A stretch of DNA of 64,000 nucleotides from Phycisphaerae bacterium (GTDB taxonomy: Bacteria > Planctomycetota > Phycisphaerae > Sedimentisphaerales > Anaerohalosphaeraceae), in assembly GCA_014859965.1 (NCBI GenBank), contig JACZKQ010000048.1, forward strand, positions 1 to 64,000, given 5' to 3'. The notes under the pieces are model-generated. The model worked only from the letters and a program-made list of their open reading frames with translations, was not told where the DNA came from and ran no database searches. Positions 15,905 to 24,718 of the stretch are shown piece by piece. A program made the translations under genes and the position numbers. The first letter of the stretch is position 1. Every line of letters starts with the position of its first letter.

Positions 15905-17728
15905 CTATTTCAACCATTGCTTGTACCACAGGTTGAACATGATGATCGTCCAGAAGATTCGCGAGTAGTCCGAACGTTTCGCCTGGTGGCGGTCCCAGTA
16001 ATGCCTGATCCGGCTTTTGTCGTAGTAGTCATATTCATCGAAGTCGAAGATCGCCTGATACGCAAAGTCCTTGAGTTCCTTGCGGAGGTAATGCACGAGG
16101 GGAACACCAAAGCCCTGTTTTCTTCGGTACAGGATTTCACGCGGCAGGACGTCCTCATAGGCCTTCTTGAGCAGGTATTTCTTTTGTCCCCTTCTGATCT
16201 TCATGTCGGGCGGCAGTGCGGCCGCGAACTCGACGAGTTCATGATCGAGGAAAGGGACCCTTGCTTCGAGGCTCACCGCCATGGAGGCGCGATCCTCTTT
16301 GACGAGCAGGTCGGCCGGGAGGTATTCGTTGAGGTCGAAGGACATGAGACGGGTCTGATCGTCGGTGTGGTGGAAGTGGCGGCCGTACTCTGCGAATGCG
16401 GCTAATTGCGAGGGCTGCTCGCTCTTGTCGCGGAACATGTAGCTGAAGAGCATGAGGTAAAGCGAGGTATCGTCGAGCCTGGCGCCGAGGAAACATCGCA
16501 GCTTGTTCAGCTTGTCGTTTTTGAGGAAAAGATTGGCCCCTGCGACCGCCGGATCGAGCAATGCCTTCAGGGCGGCCGGCAAGTGGTTGAGCCTTTTTAG
16601 GAGCGGATACTCGGTGTAGCGCGGGTATCCGCCGAAAATCTCGTCGCTGCCGGTGCCGGAGAGGCTTACTGTCACGTGCTCGCGGGCGACCTTCGAAACC
16701 AGATACGTGGGGATCATCGAACAGTCCGCAAACGGCTCGTCGTAATAATGGACGAGTTTCGGGATCAGGTCGCAGACGTCGGCCGCGGCAAAGGCGATCT
16801 CGTGGTGCAGCGTGTTAAATTGGCGCGACACCATCTCGGCGTAACGCGATTCGTTGAAGTCCTCATAGTCGAAGCGGATGGAAAACGTTCTCAAATCCGT
16901 AACGTACTTGCGCATGATCGAGACGAGAATGGAACTGTCTACGCCGCCGGAGAGAAACGCGCCCAGCGGCACATCGCTGACCAGTTGGCGGCGGACGCTG
17001 GCGTCGAGGAGTTCCCTGAGCCTCAGGATCATCTCGTCTTCGGTGGAATCCAGGCGGGGTTCGTAATGCACTTGCCAGTAGGGTTCGCAGGAGGCGACGC
17101 AGCGATTGTCGAGGTCGTATTCGAGATAATGGCCCGGCAGGAGCTGCCGGACGTGCCGGAGCATGCTGCTTCCGTTGGGCACATAACCGAACAGAAGATA
17201 GTGATCGAGGGACCGCTGGTCGATTTGGGTGTCGATGCCGCTTCGGAGAAGGACCTTGAGTTCGGAGCCGAATATAAACCGGCCGGCGTGGTCGCAGTAG
17301 TACAGGGGCTTGATGCCGAGCCGGTCCCTGCCCAGGAAGAGGCGTTTTCGACGCCCATCGTAGATACAGAAGGCGAACTGGCCGTTCATTTTCTTCAGGA
17401 CCTCGGCCCCCCACTGCTCGTAGCCGTGCAGCACGACCTCCGTGTCGGTATCAGAAATAAACGTGTGGCCGAGCTTTTCGAGTTCCTGCCGCAATTGCTG
17501 GAAGTTGAAGGTCTCGCCGTTGTAGACGATGCACATGGAGCGGTCTTCGCTGTAGATCGGCTGGGCCGCCCTTTCGGAGAGGTCGAGTATGCAGAGTCGC
17601 TTGTGGCCCAGCGAGATACCGTCGGCGACATGAAACCCCTGCTGTTCGGGGCCCCTGTGGGCGAGCAGGTCGGCAAGCTGCCGAATGCTGTCGTTATCCT
17701 GCCAGTTGAATCCCACGATGCCGCACAT
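15905..17728 (-). CDS. asnB: Asparagine synthase (glutamine-hydrolysing) family protein
   Basis: A 607-residue two-domain amidotransferase. The ATG at 17728 (GAGGG upstream) places catalytic Cys at position 2 (MCGIVGF), needed for the N-terminal glutaminase; an in-frame start four codons earlier would mask it. The glutaminase has SLGHKRLCILDLS and YNGETFNF. The synthetase part has the ATP pyrophosphatase loop FLSGGVDSS, then DEPFADCSMIPTYLVS and SGTGSDEIFGGYPRY. In exopolysaccharide clusters such proteins often amidate sugar acids or modify glycopeptides rather than make free asparagine, and that is plausible here. It lies 26 bases downstream of the minus-strand GT4 and is probably co-transcribed with it. 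Confidence 0.92.
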   Translation of the reverse strand: MCGIVGFNWQDNDSIRQLADLLAHRGPEQQGFHVADGISLGHKRLCILDLSERAAQPIYSEDRSMCIVYNGETFNFQQLRQELEKLGHTFISDTDTEVVLHGYEQWGAEVLKKMNGQFAFCIYDGRRKRLFLGRDRLGIKPLYYCDHAGRFIFGSELKVLLRSGIDTQIDQRSLDHYLLFGYVPNGSSMLRHVRQLLPGHYLEYDLDNRCVASCEPYWQVHYEPRLDSTEDEMILRLRELLDASVRRQLVSDVPLGAFLSGGVDSSILVSIMRKYVTDLRTFSIRFDYEDFNESRYAEMVSRQFNTLHHEIAFAAADVCDLIPKLVHYYDEPFADCSMIPTYLVSKVAREHVTVSLSGTGSDEIFGGYPRYTEYPLLKRLNHLPAALKALLDPAVAGANLFLKNDKLNKLRCFLGARLDDTSLYLMLFSYMFRDKSEQPSQLAAFAEYGRHFHHTDDQTRLMSFDLNEYLPADLLVKEDRASMAVSLEARVPFLDHELVEFAAALPPDMKIRRGQKKYLLKKAYEDVLPREILYRRKQGFGVPLVHYLRKELKDFAYQAIFDFDEYDYYDKSRIRHYWDRHQAKRSDYSRIFWTIIMFNLWYKQWLK

Positions 17729-17754
17729 AGTTGCCCTCAATGCCGCCGGAGCGG

Positions 17755-18855
17755 TTAAACCAGTTTGCGAAAAAGTTCCTTGTAAACATCGACGATTTTC
17801 GTGATGTCATGGTTGGCCTCGGCGTATTTTCTCGCGTTTTGGCCAATCTCGACGTACCGGTCGCTTTCGAGGAGAGCACGCAGCCCTTGCGCGAGGCGGT
17901 TTTCGTCGCTGTGGCAGCAGATGCCGCAGGACCAGCGGTTGAGGAAATCGTCGGGATTGACGTTTAGCGATAAGATGGGCACGGCCCACCTACAGGCCTG
18001 TATGAAGGTGTTCGAGAAGCCCTCCGAATCGCTGGTATTGACCAGAACGCGGGCCGCCTGAAAATATGCGTCCGTCTGATGAAACGGCACCCTCTCGATG
18101 AAAGTCAGGTTGCCGATCTCTTCAGCCTGCTGAACGAGGCCGCCGTAGGACGCGTCGCCCGTGGCGCGCTGGCAGATCATTACGAACCGCTCGCAAGGCG
18201 TTCGACGGGCGAGTTCGATGAACTTTTGCGGGCCTTTGACCGGATCACTTCGCCCCACCCAGAGGACGCTATCGCGCCTGCCATTTTGGGCGGCTTCCAG
18301 ACGGTGGCCATTGCGGACCATAACCGACCTTAGATGCGACGTCGACATGAGATTGTCACAATCCACCTGGTTTTGTGTAAAGATGAGGTCGGCCCGCTTT
18401 AAAGACCATAAGAATAGCTTGCCCATGGTGCGATGGCGGTGAACGTACTGACCGTTGCTCTCCAAGGCACTCGCGGTTCGATACACAAAAGCCTTGCCAT
18501 AGTGCCTGCAAAACCATGCAACAAGCGGCACGCCCATTGAAACGGTCTTGAGCATGTAAATCTCAGCATCGGCCTGCTTCATCGCCTGCCACAACTTAAG
18601 TGCACCTGCAAGCGGACCCCTTTTGAAATCTAAACCCCGGATGAGCGTGACGCCCTCTGCATGCATTTGGGCAGGTTGGCCGTAATCGGCTGCGACAAAG
18701 CTCACGTCAAATGCAGGATCCTTTGCCAGTTCCGTACCAAGGTTGTACAGATCGACCTCAGCGCCGCCGAACACCTCCGCGCAGGCTGAATCGAAGATGG
18801 GATACACCTTCGGACAGACAAAACACACTTTAATCGGATCGTTTCCAGAAACCAT
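17755..18855 (-). CDS. Glycosyltransferase family 4
   Basis: A 366-residue GT-B enzyme. It begins IKVCFVCPKVYPIF with EVFGGAEVDLYNLGTELAK, the acceptor-side pocket of GT4 enzymes. The C-terminal half has VLWVGRSDPVKGPQKFIEL, LTFIERVPFHQTDAYFQ and NTSDSEGFSNTFIQACRWAVPILS, the E-x7-E-type donor motif region. A TATAAT (18907-18912 on the minus strand) upstream could be its -10, though no good -35 is visible. It leads into the asparagine synthase-like gene. Substrate is unknown. Confidence 0.9.
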   Translation of the reverse strand: MVSGNDPIKVCFVCPKVYPIFDSACAEVFGGAEVDLYNLGTELAKDPAFDVSFVAADYGQPAQMHAEGVTLIRGLDFKRGPLAGALKLWQAMKQADAEIYMLKTVSMGVPLVAWFCRHYGKAFVYRTASALESNGQYVHRHRTMGKLFLWSLKRADLIFTQNQVDCDNLMSTSHLRSVMVRNGHRLEAAQNGRRDSVLWVGRSDPVKGPQKFIELARRTPCERFVMICQRATGDASYGGLVQQAEEIGNLTFIERVPFHQTDAYFQAARVLVNTSDSEGFSNTFIQACRWAVPILSLNVNPDDFLNRWSCGICCHSDENRLAQGLRALLESDRYVEIGQNARKYAEANHDITKIVDVYKELFRKLV

Positions 18856-18925
18856 TACTTTAAGACCTTATCAGTTCGTTCGCATTGTAACGCCCGGGCT
18901 TGCGCTATTATATCTTATTCCAAAG

Positions 18926-18960
18926 AAAAAGGGCACAACCGGCCTGCCGGAATGTGCCCC
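18926..18960 (-). terminator. Intrinsic terminator of the PEP-CTERM gene
   Basis: On the minus strand GGGCACA pairs with TGTGCCC with an inner CCGG/CCGG pair, followed by TTTTTC. It lies 27 bases past the stop codon of the gene at 18987-19994. Confidence 0.8.
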
Positions 18961-18986
18961 AAAAGGTATGTCAAGGCTTTCAGCGG

Positions 18987-19994
18987 TCAGCGTCTGCGCC
19001 GCAATACCAGACCGCCCAGTGCAAAAAGTATAAGCGAAGCCGGCTCGGGAACGAATACGCGGCTGATCACAGTAGTATCGTTCAAGACTTCGGCCACGTA
19101 CATGGCGCCATCCGGGCCAAACGTAAAGACTCCATTCAAAACATAGGCCAATGCCTCAGTGGATCCGTCTTCTGCTACCCTCCAGATGCGCCGGCCGTAA
19201 CCGGCTCCACCATAAGCGTATAATGCGCCACCAAACATCAACCCTGTCGTATCAAATTCAAGACTATGAGCCAGTATGAGTTCGGGGGCAAATGCACTGA
19301 ACGTTCCATCCGGCTGAAACGCCAGTATGCCACTAATCGCTCTGTCGTCTGGGAACTCAGTAGCCACGTACATGAGACCACCATAGGCATTCTGAGGGGC
19401 AAAGGCAATGTCCCAAGGAGTGCCCGCGATTGCGTATGCTCCAAAGTAGTGAAACAATTCTGTCGAACCGTCGGACGTTACACGATATATGGAGTCGCTG
19501 ACCCCGGTGCCTACGTACATTGATCCTCCGAAGTTTCCATACCGATCAATCGCAACCGGCGTAGGCTGGTTGAAGCCTTGACCGGCAAACGGCGATTTTG
19601 TGCCATCCAGACTTATACGGGTTACCTCTCCTTTGGTCCAATTCGTTTTTTCGAACTTGTCAGCCACATAGAGGTAATCACCATAGGCGGTGCCGCCGCC
19701 CCAAGTAATTGTCTTTGGATCTACAAGCCCATCCGCAAACAGGCTTGCAGTGCGATCAGGCGAAACCTTGTAGATGACTCCATCGCGTCCGTACTCGATT
19801 TGTTCCTGATAAGTGACATATAGATCACCGCCAGGCGCAAAGGTCATATCGGTAGGTGACGTTCCGCCTTTAAAGACGGCATAGGTCTGCATGAGATAAT
19901 CGGAACTAAATAGCGTTACCCCCTGCACCGGGGCACATGCCCCAAGCAACAGTACCATCCCTGCAACCACCCAGTTGATCTTGTGCTGTCCCAT
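18987..19994 (-). CDS. PEP-CTERM-anchored secreted beta-propeller-like protein
   Basis: A 335-residue exported protein. The ATG at 19994 has GGGAGG eight bases upstream and gives a clean signal peptide (KINWVVAGMVLLLGACAPVQG). The body has repeated blades of about 45 residues with phrases such as GGDLYVTYQEQ, YGDYLYVADKF, GGSMYVGTG, YGGLMYVATEF and GPDGAMYVAEV, resembling NHL/SMP-30 propellers. The end is a textbook PEP-CTERM sorting tag: VPEPASLILFALGGLVLRRRR minus its last residue in length terms, i.e. VPEP, hydrophobic helix, arginine cluster. It is likely processed by an exosortase/archaeosortase and linked to exopolysaccharide export, fitting the surrounding glycosyltransferases. It has its own promoter and terminator. 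Confidence 0.92.
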   Translation of the reverse strand: MGQHKINWVVAGMVLLLGACAPVQGVTLFSSDYLMQTYAVFKGGTSPTDMTFAPGGDLYVTYQEQIEYGRDGVIYKVSPDRTASLFADGLVDPKTITWGGGTAYGDYLYVADKFEKTNWTKGEVTRISLDGTKSPFAGQGFNQPTPVAIDRYGNFGGSMYVGTGVSDSIYRVTSDGSTELFHYFGAYAIAGTPWDIAFAPQNAYGGLMYVATEFPDDRAISGILAFQPDGTFSAFAPELILAHSLEFDTTGLMFGGALYAYGGAGYGRRIWRVAEDGSTEALAYVLNGVFTFGPDGAMYVAEVLNDTTVISRVFVPEPASLILFALGGLVLRRRR

Positions 19995-20112
19995 TTTCTC
20001 GGCCTCCCAATTGGTTCCTATTGTGCACACGCCCCACTGGCATGTACTCAGGTGGTCGCCTTGAGATAAAAACTCCAGAAGACCACAATGTATGCCAATT
20101 CGTATATGAGCC

Positions 20113-20141
20113 ATTAGACCAAAAGCTCACCCAATTGTCAA
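20113..20141 (-). promoter_or_regulatory. Sigma-70-like promoter for the PEP-CTERM gene
   Basis: On the minus strand TTGACA (20136-20141) and TCTAAT (20113-20118) are 17 bases apart. The implied 5' leader is roughly 110 bases. Confidence 0.7.
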
Positions 20142-20254
20142 CAGAAAATGTTGCTAAAAACAAAATTGAGCGAGATCTTCGGTAAGCAAGGGCGGGAGGA
20201 TTCGATGAGACGGCACCAAATACCACTCTGCGGGTCACTTGCGTGTAATCGGCC

Positions 20255-21382
20255 TCACGTTATGACTTGGCGATAGCAGTCGAGATACGCCTCGGCTGTC
20301 TGCTGCCAAGTGAATCGTTCGACTCGCGCCCTCGCCGCCGCAGACATCGCCTTATAGCGAGACTGCTCCTGCACAAGGCAAATCGCATCGGCAATGCATC
20401 GCGGGTGCGGTTCTTCGACAATTAAACCGTTGTCGACGACCAATTCGTCAACACCCTCGCAGCGTGCCGTCACGATCGGCAACCCTGAGGCCATGGCTTC
20501 GAGCATGGCGTTACTGAGGCCCTCACGGACGCTGCTGCTGACGAAGATATCGCTGTCGCGGTACAGTTGCGGCATGGCCTCAGCGTCTACCGGTCCGAGC
20601 AAACGGACATGTTCATTAAGACCGCGCTGTTGAACGAGTTGTTTGAGAGGTTCGGCCAGCCGGCCTCCACCAGCGACCGTCAATTGCACATCCACGCCCT
20701 CCTGTTTGAGCAAACCCACGGCCTCGATAAGCACGTCGATGCGTTTGGTCGCCACAAGGCGCGAAGCCGTCACCAATCGTATGGTCTTACTATCCGCCCG
20801 GACGGCAGGTGGGTGAAATCTTGTGGCGTCAACTCCGGTGTAGATAATAGGATAGTGCAGCTCGGGCATGAAGACGCGGGCCCGTTGCGTAAGGCCGGCG
20901 CTGTTGACAACTACCAGGGCGGATGATTCCCATATGCGCCGAAAGAGCGGGCCCAGCAGTCTGTAATCCAGCGTGAGCCGCGCATTGTGACCGGGCACAT
21001 CGGAGCCCAGCAGTGATAGAATGTAGGGCATGTTTGCGCGGGTGCGCCAGCAGAGCCAGCCTGTTGGAAATGCGGAGAATGCGTGGGCGAGGTCGTATTG
21101 GTTGGTTTTTATGAGGCGGCGGTAATGGGCGGGGGCTTTGAGGAGCCATTCGAGGACTTCGCTTCGCCGCCAGTGGTGCAGATTGCGTTTGCGGATTCCG
21201 ACTTTGTAGAGCGTGATGTTCTCGGCGAAGCGCTCGACCGTGAGCCCGCGTCCGCAGCAGGAGGTGACCACGTCGACCGTGATTTCCGGATTGTCCGCAA
21301 ACTGGCGGAGGAGGTTCAGGTGGGCCAGGCCCGCGCCGCCGCCGATCGGCGGGAATTCGTAATTGCTCATCAGTACGCGCAT
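20255..21382 (-). CDS. Glycosyltransferase family 4
   Basis: A 375-residue GT-B enzyme with the N-terminal glycine loop SNYEFPPIGGGAGLAHLNLL, typical of GT4 enzymes. Later motifs are YILSLLGSDVPGH, IIYTGVDATRFHP, RLVTASRLVATKRIDVLIEA and FVSSSVREGLSNAMLEAMASGLPIV (given in part), with the conserved E-x7-E. It lies 13 bases downstream of the GT39-like membrane gene and should be co-transcribed with it and with the GT2 at 23562-24536. The product is expected on the cytoplasmic face of the membrane. Confidence 0.92.
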   Translation of the reverse strand: MRVLMSNYEFPPIGGGAGLAHLNLLRQFADNPEITVDVVTSCCGRGLTVERFAENITLYKVGIRKRNLHHWRRSEVLEWLLKAPAHYRRLIKTNQYDLAHAFSAFPTGWLCWRTRANMPYILSLLGSDVPGHNARLTLDYRLLGPLFRRIWESSALVVVNSAGLTQRARVFMPELHYPIIYTGVDATRFHPPAVRADSKTIRLVTASRLVATKRIDVLIEAVGLLKQEGVDVQLTVAGGGRLAEPLKQLVQQRGLNEHVRLLGPVDAEAMPQLYRDSDIFVSSSVREGLSNAMLEAMASGLPIVTARCEGVDELVVDNGLIVEEPHPRCIADAICLVQEQSRYKAMSAAARARVERFTWQQTAEAYLDCYRQVIT

Positions 21383-21395
21383 TGCGGGATTATCC

Positions 21396-23489
21396 TCAAG
21401 GGGCCGCCGGGGCGGTTTTCCTGACGAACAAAACGTGCTGGCCGTATACGCCAGCCACGGAGTAATTGGCCATGACGTACTCGCGGAACGGGGCCATGGC
21501 TTCGTAGCGCTGGGCTTCGGTCGGGTTCACTCGTTCGGCAAGCGCCTTTGCATACCCCTGGTCGTAGACGGCGACTGCCTGCGGGTCGGTCGGGAGGAAC
21601 TGTTCGCGCGGTGCGCCCATGAAGCCGGCGGGCGCCTGCGGCCATAATTCCAGCGGCGGGCGGCCGGCGGGGAAGTGCCGCTTTCGCGTGTCGACGATGA
21701 ATCGCGGCGGGCGTTCGGCGAAGCTGTTCAACAATTGCCGCACTTTGTACGACAGTCCCGCGGGGGTGGTTACGTGCATTTCACTTTCGAACGCATTGGG
21801 CGCCGGACAAAACCGCTGGGCCCGCACGTAAATCCCAGGCACCCAGCCCCACACGTAGATGAGGTCGTCGGCGGTGCTGTTCTGGCGAATGTGATCGCCG
21901 ACCGCCTCCCACGGCTGTGCCTGGCCGCGTCGCCTTTGCGATGCCTCATCAAGCCGCTGTGCGTAGCCGCGCCTGCGTCCGCCGTAATCACTGCCGGTAT
22001 CCGGGCTGCGGGTCTGGCCGGCGAAAATGGGCCAGACCAGTGCGACCATTACGAAGGCGAACACGGCGCCGCCGATTGCCCACGGCATTTTGTTTCTGGC
22101 CGCGGCGAGGCCGTGGGCGAACAGGCCGACAACATAGGCCGCCAGCATGGCCGCGGAGGCATTGAGCGGCAGATAGTACTGCTCATAAGACCGCGGGCTG
22201 ACCCAGATGAATGCCATATCCAGTATCCACCAGACGGCCAGGAGCAATACGATGTGGTCTGCGCCCTGACTCGTCTGCGTCTTATTCAGTCGCGCCCATA
22301 CGGATCGCGCCAGGGCGACCACTACGGCCGTCGCGGCGAGCACGATGGGAAGCAGCAGCACGTTGTAGTATCGCAGTATCTGTGGGGCCACTTGCGAGAG
22401 ACTGGTTTGTGCCCAGCCTTCGCCCACGTAGCCCTGTAAAATCAGCCTTGAACTCTGCACGGCCATTTCGACCTGCAGCTTCGTCCACAGGACGGCTTTG
22501 ATGAACGGAATGTCGCTCAAGTACGACAGCAGATCGCCCGTGGAGATGAAATAAATAGTAAACGGCGTCAGCACAAGGAGCATGGCGACAGCACCAGCAA
22601 TCCAGATTGAGCGATCGACCAGGCGGAGTGCCTGCCCTGCGTCATAGCGACGCCACAAGCGGAATGCGGCGACCGCCGCCGAAGATGCGGCGAGAATCGC
22701 CACCGCAAACCAGATGCCTCGGACGGGGGCCGTCTGCAGTAACGCCTCTGACTGACCCTGCCAGAAATGCAGAATGGCCAGCGGTATGAGACCGATGATT
22801 GCGCCGCTGGTGAGCAGCATGAAATCGCACGCGGTGTCGCGCCATGAACGGTTCCTGAGCAAGGGCTGCGCCAACACGTAGACGGCAATGGCGACCACGA
22901 CCGAAACGCCGGTCGGTTTGAAGTAGTAGGCATTCACGGCGGCCGCAGCGGCACAGACGGCCAGCCACCATCGGTCGGTTTGCCGGTACAAAAGAAAACA
23001 GCACGCCCCGATGACCATGAAGGCGATCATGTGCTGTTCTTTGACGTTGCCGAATTTGGCGATGACCGGGGCCGAGAGATAGATGGAGGCAATCGCCACC
23101 GATAGCACGGCCGCGGCAGCGCCGAAGAGCCGACGCATCGTGTAAAACATCAGCACCAGTGCCGTCGCTTGAAGAAGGGCCTGGATGAGTTTGGGCCCTG
23201 TTTCATTGAAACCAAAGAGCGCCACTCCGACGACGTTCACCAGGAGGGTGCCGGGCTGGGCGCTTGCGGCTTCGTCCACACCAAGACGCGCCCCCTTCAG
23301 CAGATGCTCCGCTGAATAGACATACGCGCCGCTATCGAAGGGGTCGGGCGAATTGAACTCCATGTACTTGCCCAGCACAAACGGCACACCCGCCAGGATC
23401 ACCGCCAGCGCAATGGCCCACGGCAGCGGCCGCCGCTCCTGTGAGATGGAGGGACCCTTTGGAACGATTCGTCGCTTTCTACGACTCAT
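21396..23489 (-). CDS. GT39/ArnT-like multi-pass membrane glycosyltransferase
   Basis: A 697-residue integral membrane protein with about ten hydrophobic segments after a basic N-terminus (MSRRKRR). The first periplasmic loop carries FNSPDPFDSGAYVYSAEHLLKG, an acidic motif like that of GT-C enzymes of the PMT/ArnT class that use polyprenyl-linked sugars. A soluble C-terminal domain of about 170 residues follows the last membrane segment (IYVWGWVPGIYV, RFIVDTRKRHF). The ATG at 23489 is preferred for AGGGAG upstream; the frame extends 23 codons further. Middle gene of a GT2-GT39-GT4 operon, a common arrangement for glycolipid or protein glycosylation. Confidence 0.85.
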   Translation of the reverse strand: MSRRKRRIVPKGPSISQERRPLPWAIALAVILAGVPFVLGKYMEFNSPDPFDSGAYVYSAEHLLKGARLGVDEAASAQPGTLLVNVVGVALFGFNETGPKLIQALLQATALVLMFYTMRRLFGAAAAVLSVAIASIYLSAPVIAKFGNVKEQHMIAFMVIGACCFLLYRQTDRWWLAVCAAAAAVNAYYFKPTGVSVVVAIAVYVLAQPLLRNRSWRDTACDFMLLTSGAIIGLIPLAILHFWQGQSEALLQTAPVRGIWFAVAILAASSAAVAAFRLWRRYDAGQALRLVDRSIWIAGAVAMLLVLTPFTIYFISTGDLLSYLSDIPFIKAVLWTKLQVEMAVQSSRLILQGYVGEGWAQTSLSQVAPQILRYYNVLLLPIVLAATAVVVALARSVWARLNKTQTSQGADHIVLLLAVWWILDMAFIWVSPRSYEQYYLPLNASAAMLAAYVVGLFAHGLAAARNKMPWAIGGAVFAFVMVALVWPIFAGQTRSPDTGSDYGGRRRGYAQRLDEASQRRRGQAQPWEAVGDHIRQNSTADDLIYVWGWVPGIYVRAQRFCPAPNAFESEMHVTTPAGLSYKVRQLLNSFAERPPRFIVDTRKRHFPAGRPPLELWPQAPAGFMGAPREQFLPTDPQAVAVYDQGYAKALAERVNPTEAQRYEAMAPFREYVMANYSVAGVYGQHVLFVRKTAPAAP

Positions 23490-23561
23490 ATATCGACTGC
23501 TCCCTGAAGCGCGCACATCGAAACGGTCTCTGCCCTTCATAGGCAGGCTGCCGTGCACATT

Positions 23562-24536
23562 TTAGTCCTGGTCGCCGGATTGCAGCACTCTGTCGATCAG
23601 GTAAATCTCTCTACCCTGAGACTCATGATAGGTTCGCACGAGAATTTCCGCCAGCAACCCCATCAGAATAAACTGAATCGCGGTGGTGAACAACATCATA
23701 CTTAGTATAAGGAGCGGGTTTCTGTTCAGCGGTATCATGGGCGATGCGAGATATTTGAAGTACAAGAGGCCGAGAGAAGAGAGGAAGGACCCGAGAAAGC
23801 TGACCACTCCGAGGCCCCCGAACACGTAAATCGGCTTGGTGGAGAAGGACGCCAGGAACTTAATGGTCATCAAATCGAGTATCACCTTAAAGGTGCGGCT
23901 GAGGCCGTACTTGGCTTCTCCGCGGGTTCGGGGTCTGTGGTTTACGACCATCTCCGCGACGCGTTCGCCCCCCCAACTGGCCAGGGCGGGAATGAACCTG
24001 TGCATTTCACCGTAGAGGCGTATGGGTTTGAGCGAGTCGGCGCGGTAGGCTTTGAGGGTGCATCCGAAATCGTGCAGTCTTACACCGGTAATCCTGGCGA
24101 TGACCCAGTTGGCGACGCGCGAGGGAAACGTCCGGGTGACGACATTGTCGTGTCTTCTGCGGCGCCAGCCGCTGACAATATCAAAACCAGATTCGAGTTT
24201 CTGGACGAGCCGCGGGATGTCGGCCGGGTCGTTTTGGCCGTCAGCGTCCATCGGGATAATGATTCTGCCGCGGGCGTGCTTGAAGCCTGCGCTCAGGGCA
24301 GCGGTCTGCCCGAAGTTGCGCCGAAAGCAGATCACCCGAACTTTTGGGTCGCTCGCCTGTATAGTTGAAAGCACGGCGATGCTGTCGTCCGTGCTGCCGT
24401 CGTCAATATAGATAATTTCATAACTGCCGCCGCCGGACAGCGCACTGGTGATTTCGTCGTATAGAGGCTGAAGGTTGTCCTGTTCATTCAAAACGGGCAG
24501 CACAATGGAAAGCTCAACCTTATAGTTATCGGTCAT
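23562..24536 (-). CDS. Dolichol/polyprenyl-phosphate glycosyltransferase-like GT2 with two membrane helices
   Basis: A 324-residue enzyme of the DPM1/ArnC/GtrB type. The GT2 domain contains LSIVLPVLNEQDNLQPLYDE, IIYIDDGSTDDS, RNFGQTAALSAGF and IIPMDADGQNDP, followed by FDIVSGWRRRRHD. Two C-terminal membrane helices lie at about 240-300 (YVFGGLGVVSFLGSFL and LLILSMMLFTTAIQFIL). It probably charges undecaprenyl phosphate with a sugar, which the GT39-like enzyme encoded next would then use. Ribosome site CAGGAG is six bases before the ATG, and a good promoter lies upstream. Confidence 0.94.
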   Translation of the reverse strand: MTDNYKVELSIVLPVLNEQDNLQPLYDEITSALSGGGSYEIIYIDDGSTDDSIAVLSTIQASDPKVRVICFRRNFGQTAALSAGFKHARGRIIIPMDADGQNDPADIPRLVQKLESGFDIVSGWRRRRHDNVVTRTFPSRVANWVIARITGVRLHDFGCTLKAYRADSLKPIRLYGEMHRFIPALASWGGERVAEMVVNHRPRTRGEAKYGLSRTFKVILDLMTIKFLASFSTKPIYVFGGLGVVSFLGSFLSSLGLLYFKYLASPMIPLNRNPLLILSMMLFTTAIQFILMGLLAEILVRTYHESQGREIYLIDRVLQSGDQD

Positions 24537-24574
24537 AACAAACTCCTGAACGGGTTCGGGCTGAAAGACATTCT

Positions 24575-24603
24575 ATTGTAGCTGTAAGTGACGCCCTTGT
24601 AAA
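24575..24603 (-). promoter_or_regulatory. Sigma-70-like promoter for the GT2-GT39-GT4 operon
   Basis: On the minus strand TTTACA (24598-24603) and TACAAT (24575-24580) are 17 bases apart. It is back-to-back with the plus-strand promoter at 24633-24661. Confidence 0.65.
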
Positions 24604-24632
24604 GATATAAGTCATTCGGACCGAAAAGACTG

Positions 24633-24661
24633 TTGATTCGATGCATTGCTTGTGTTAGGAT
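24633..24661 (+). promoter_or_regulatory. Possible promoter for the DUF1573/cytochrome genes
   Basis: TTGATT (24633-24638) and TAGGAT (24656-24661) are separated by 17 bases; each matches four of six consensus positions. Confidence 0.45.
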
Positions 24662-24718
24662 TAACTATCGGTATTTGTCACCTCAGAAACCTTATGAATT
24701 CTAAGCGAGAGACAAAAA

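Noticed and set aside
16676-17758. 360-codon plus-strand frame opposite the asparagine synthase-like gene
   Set aside because: Antisense to a well-conserved amidotransferase; no recognisable domain.
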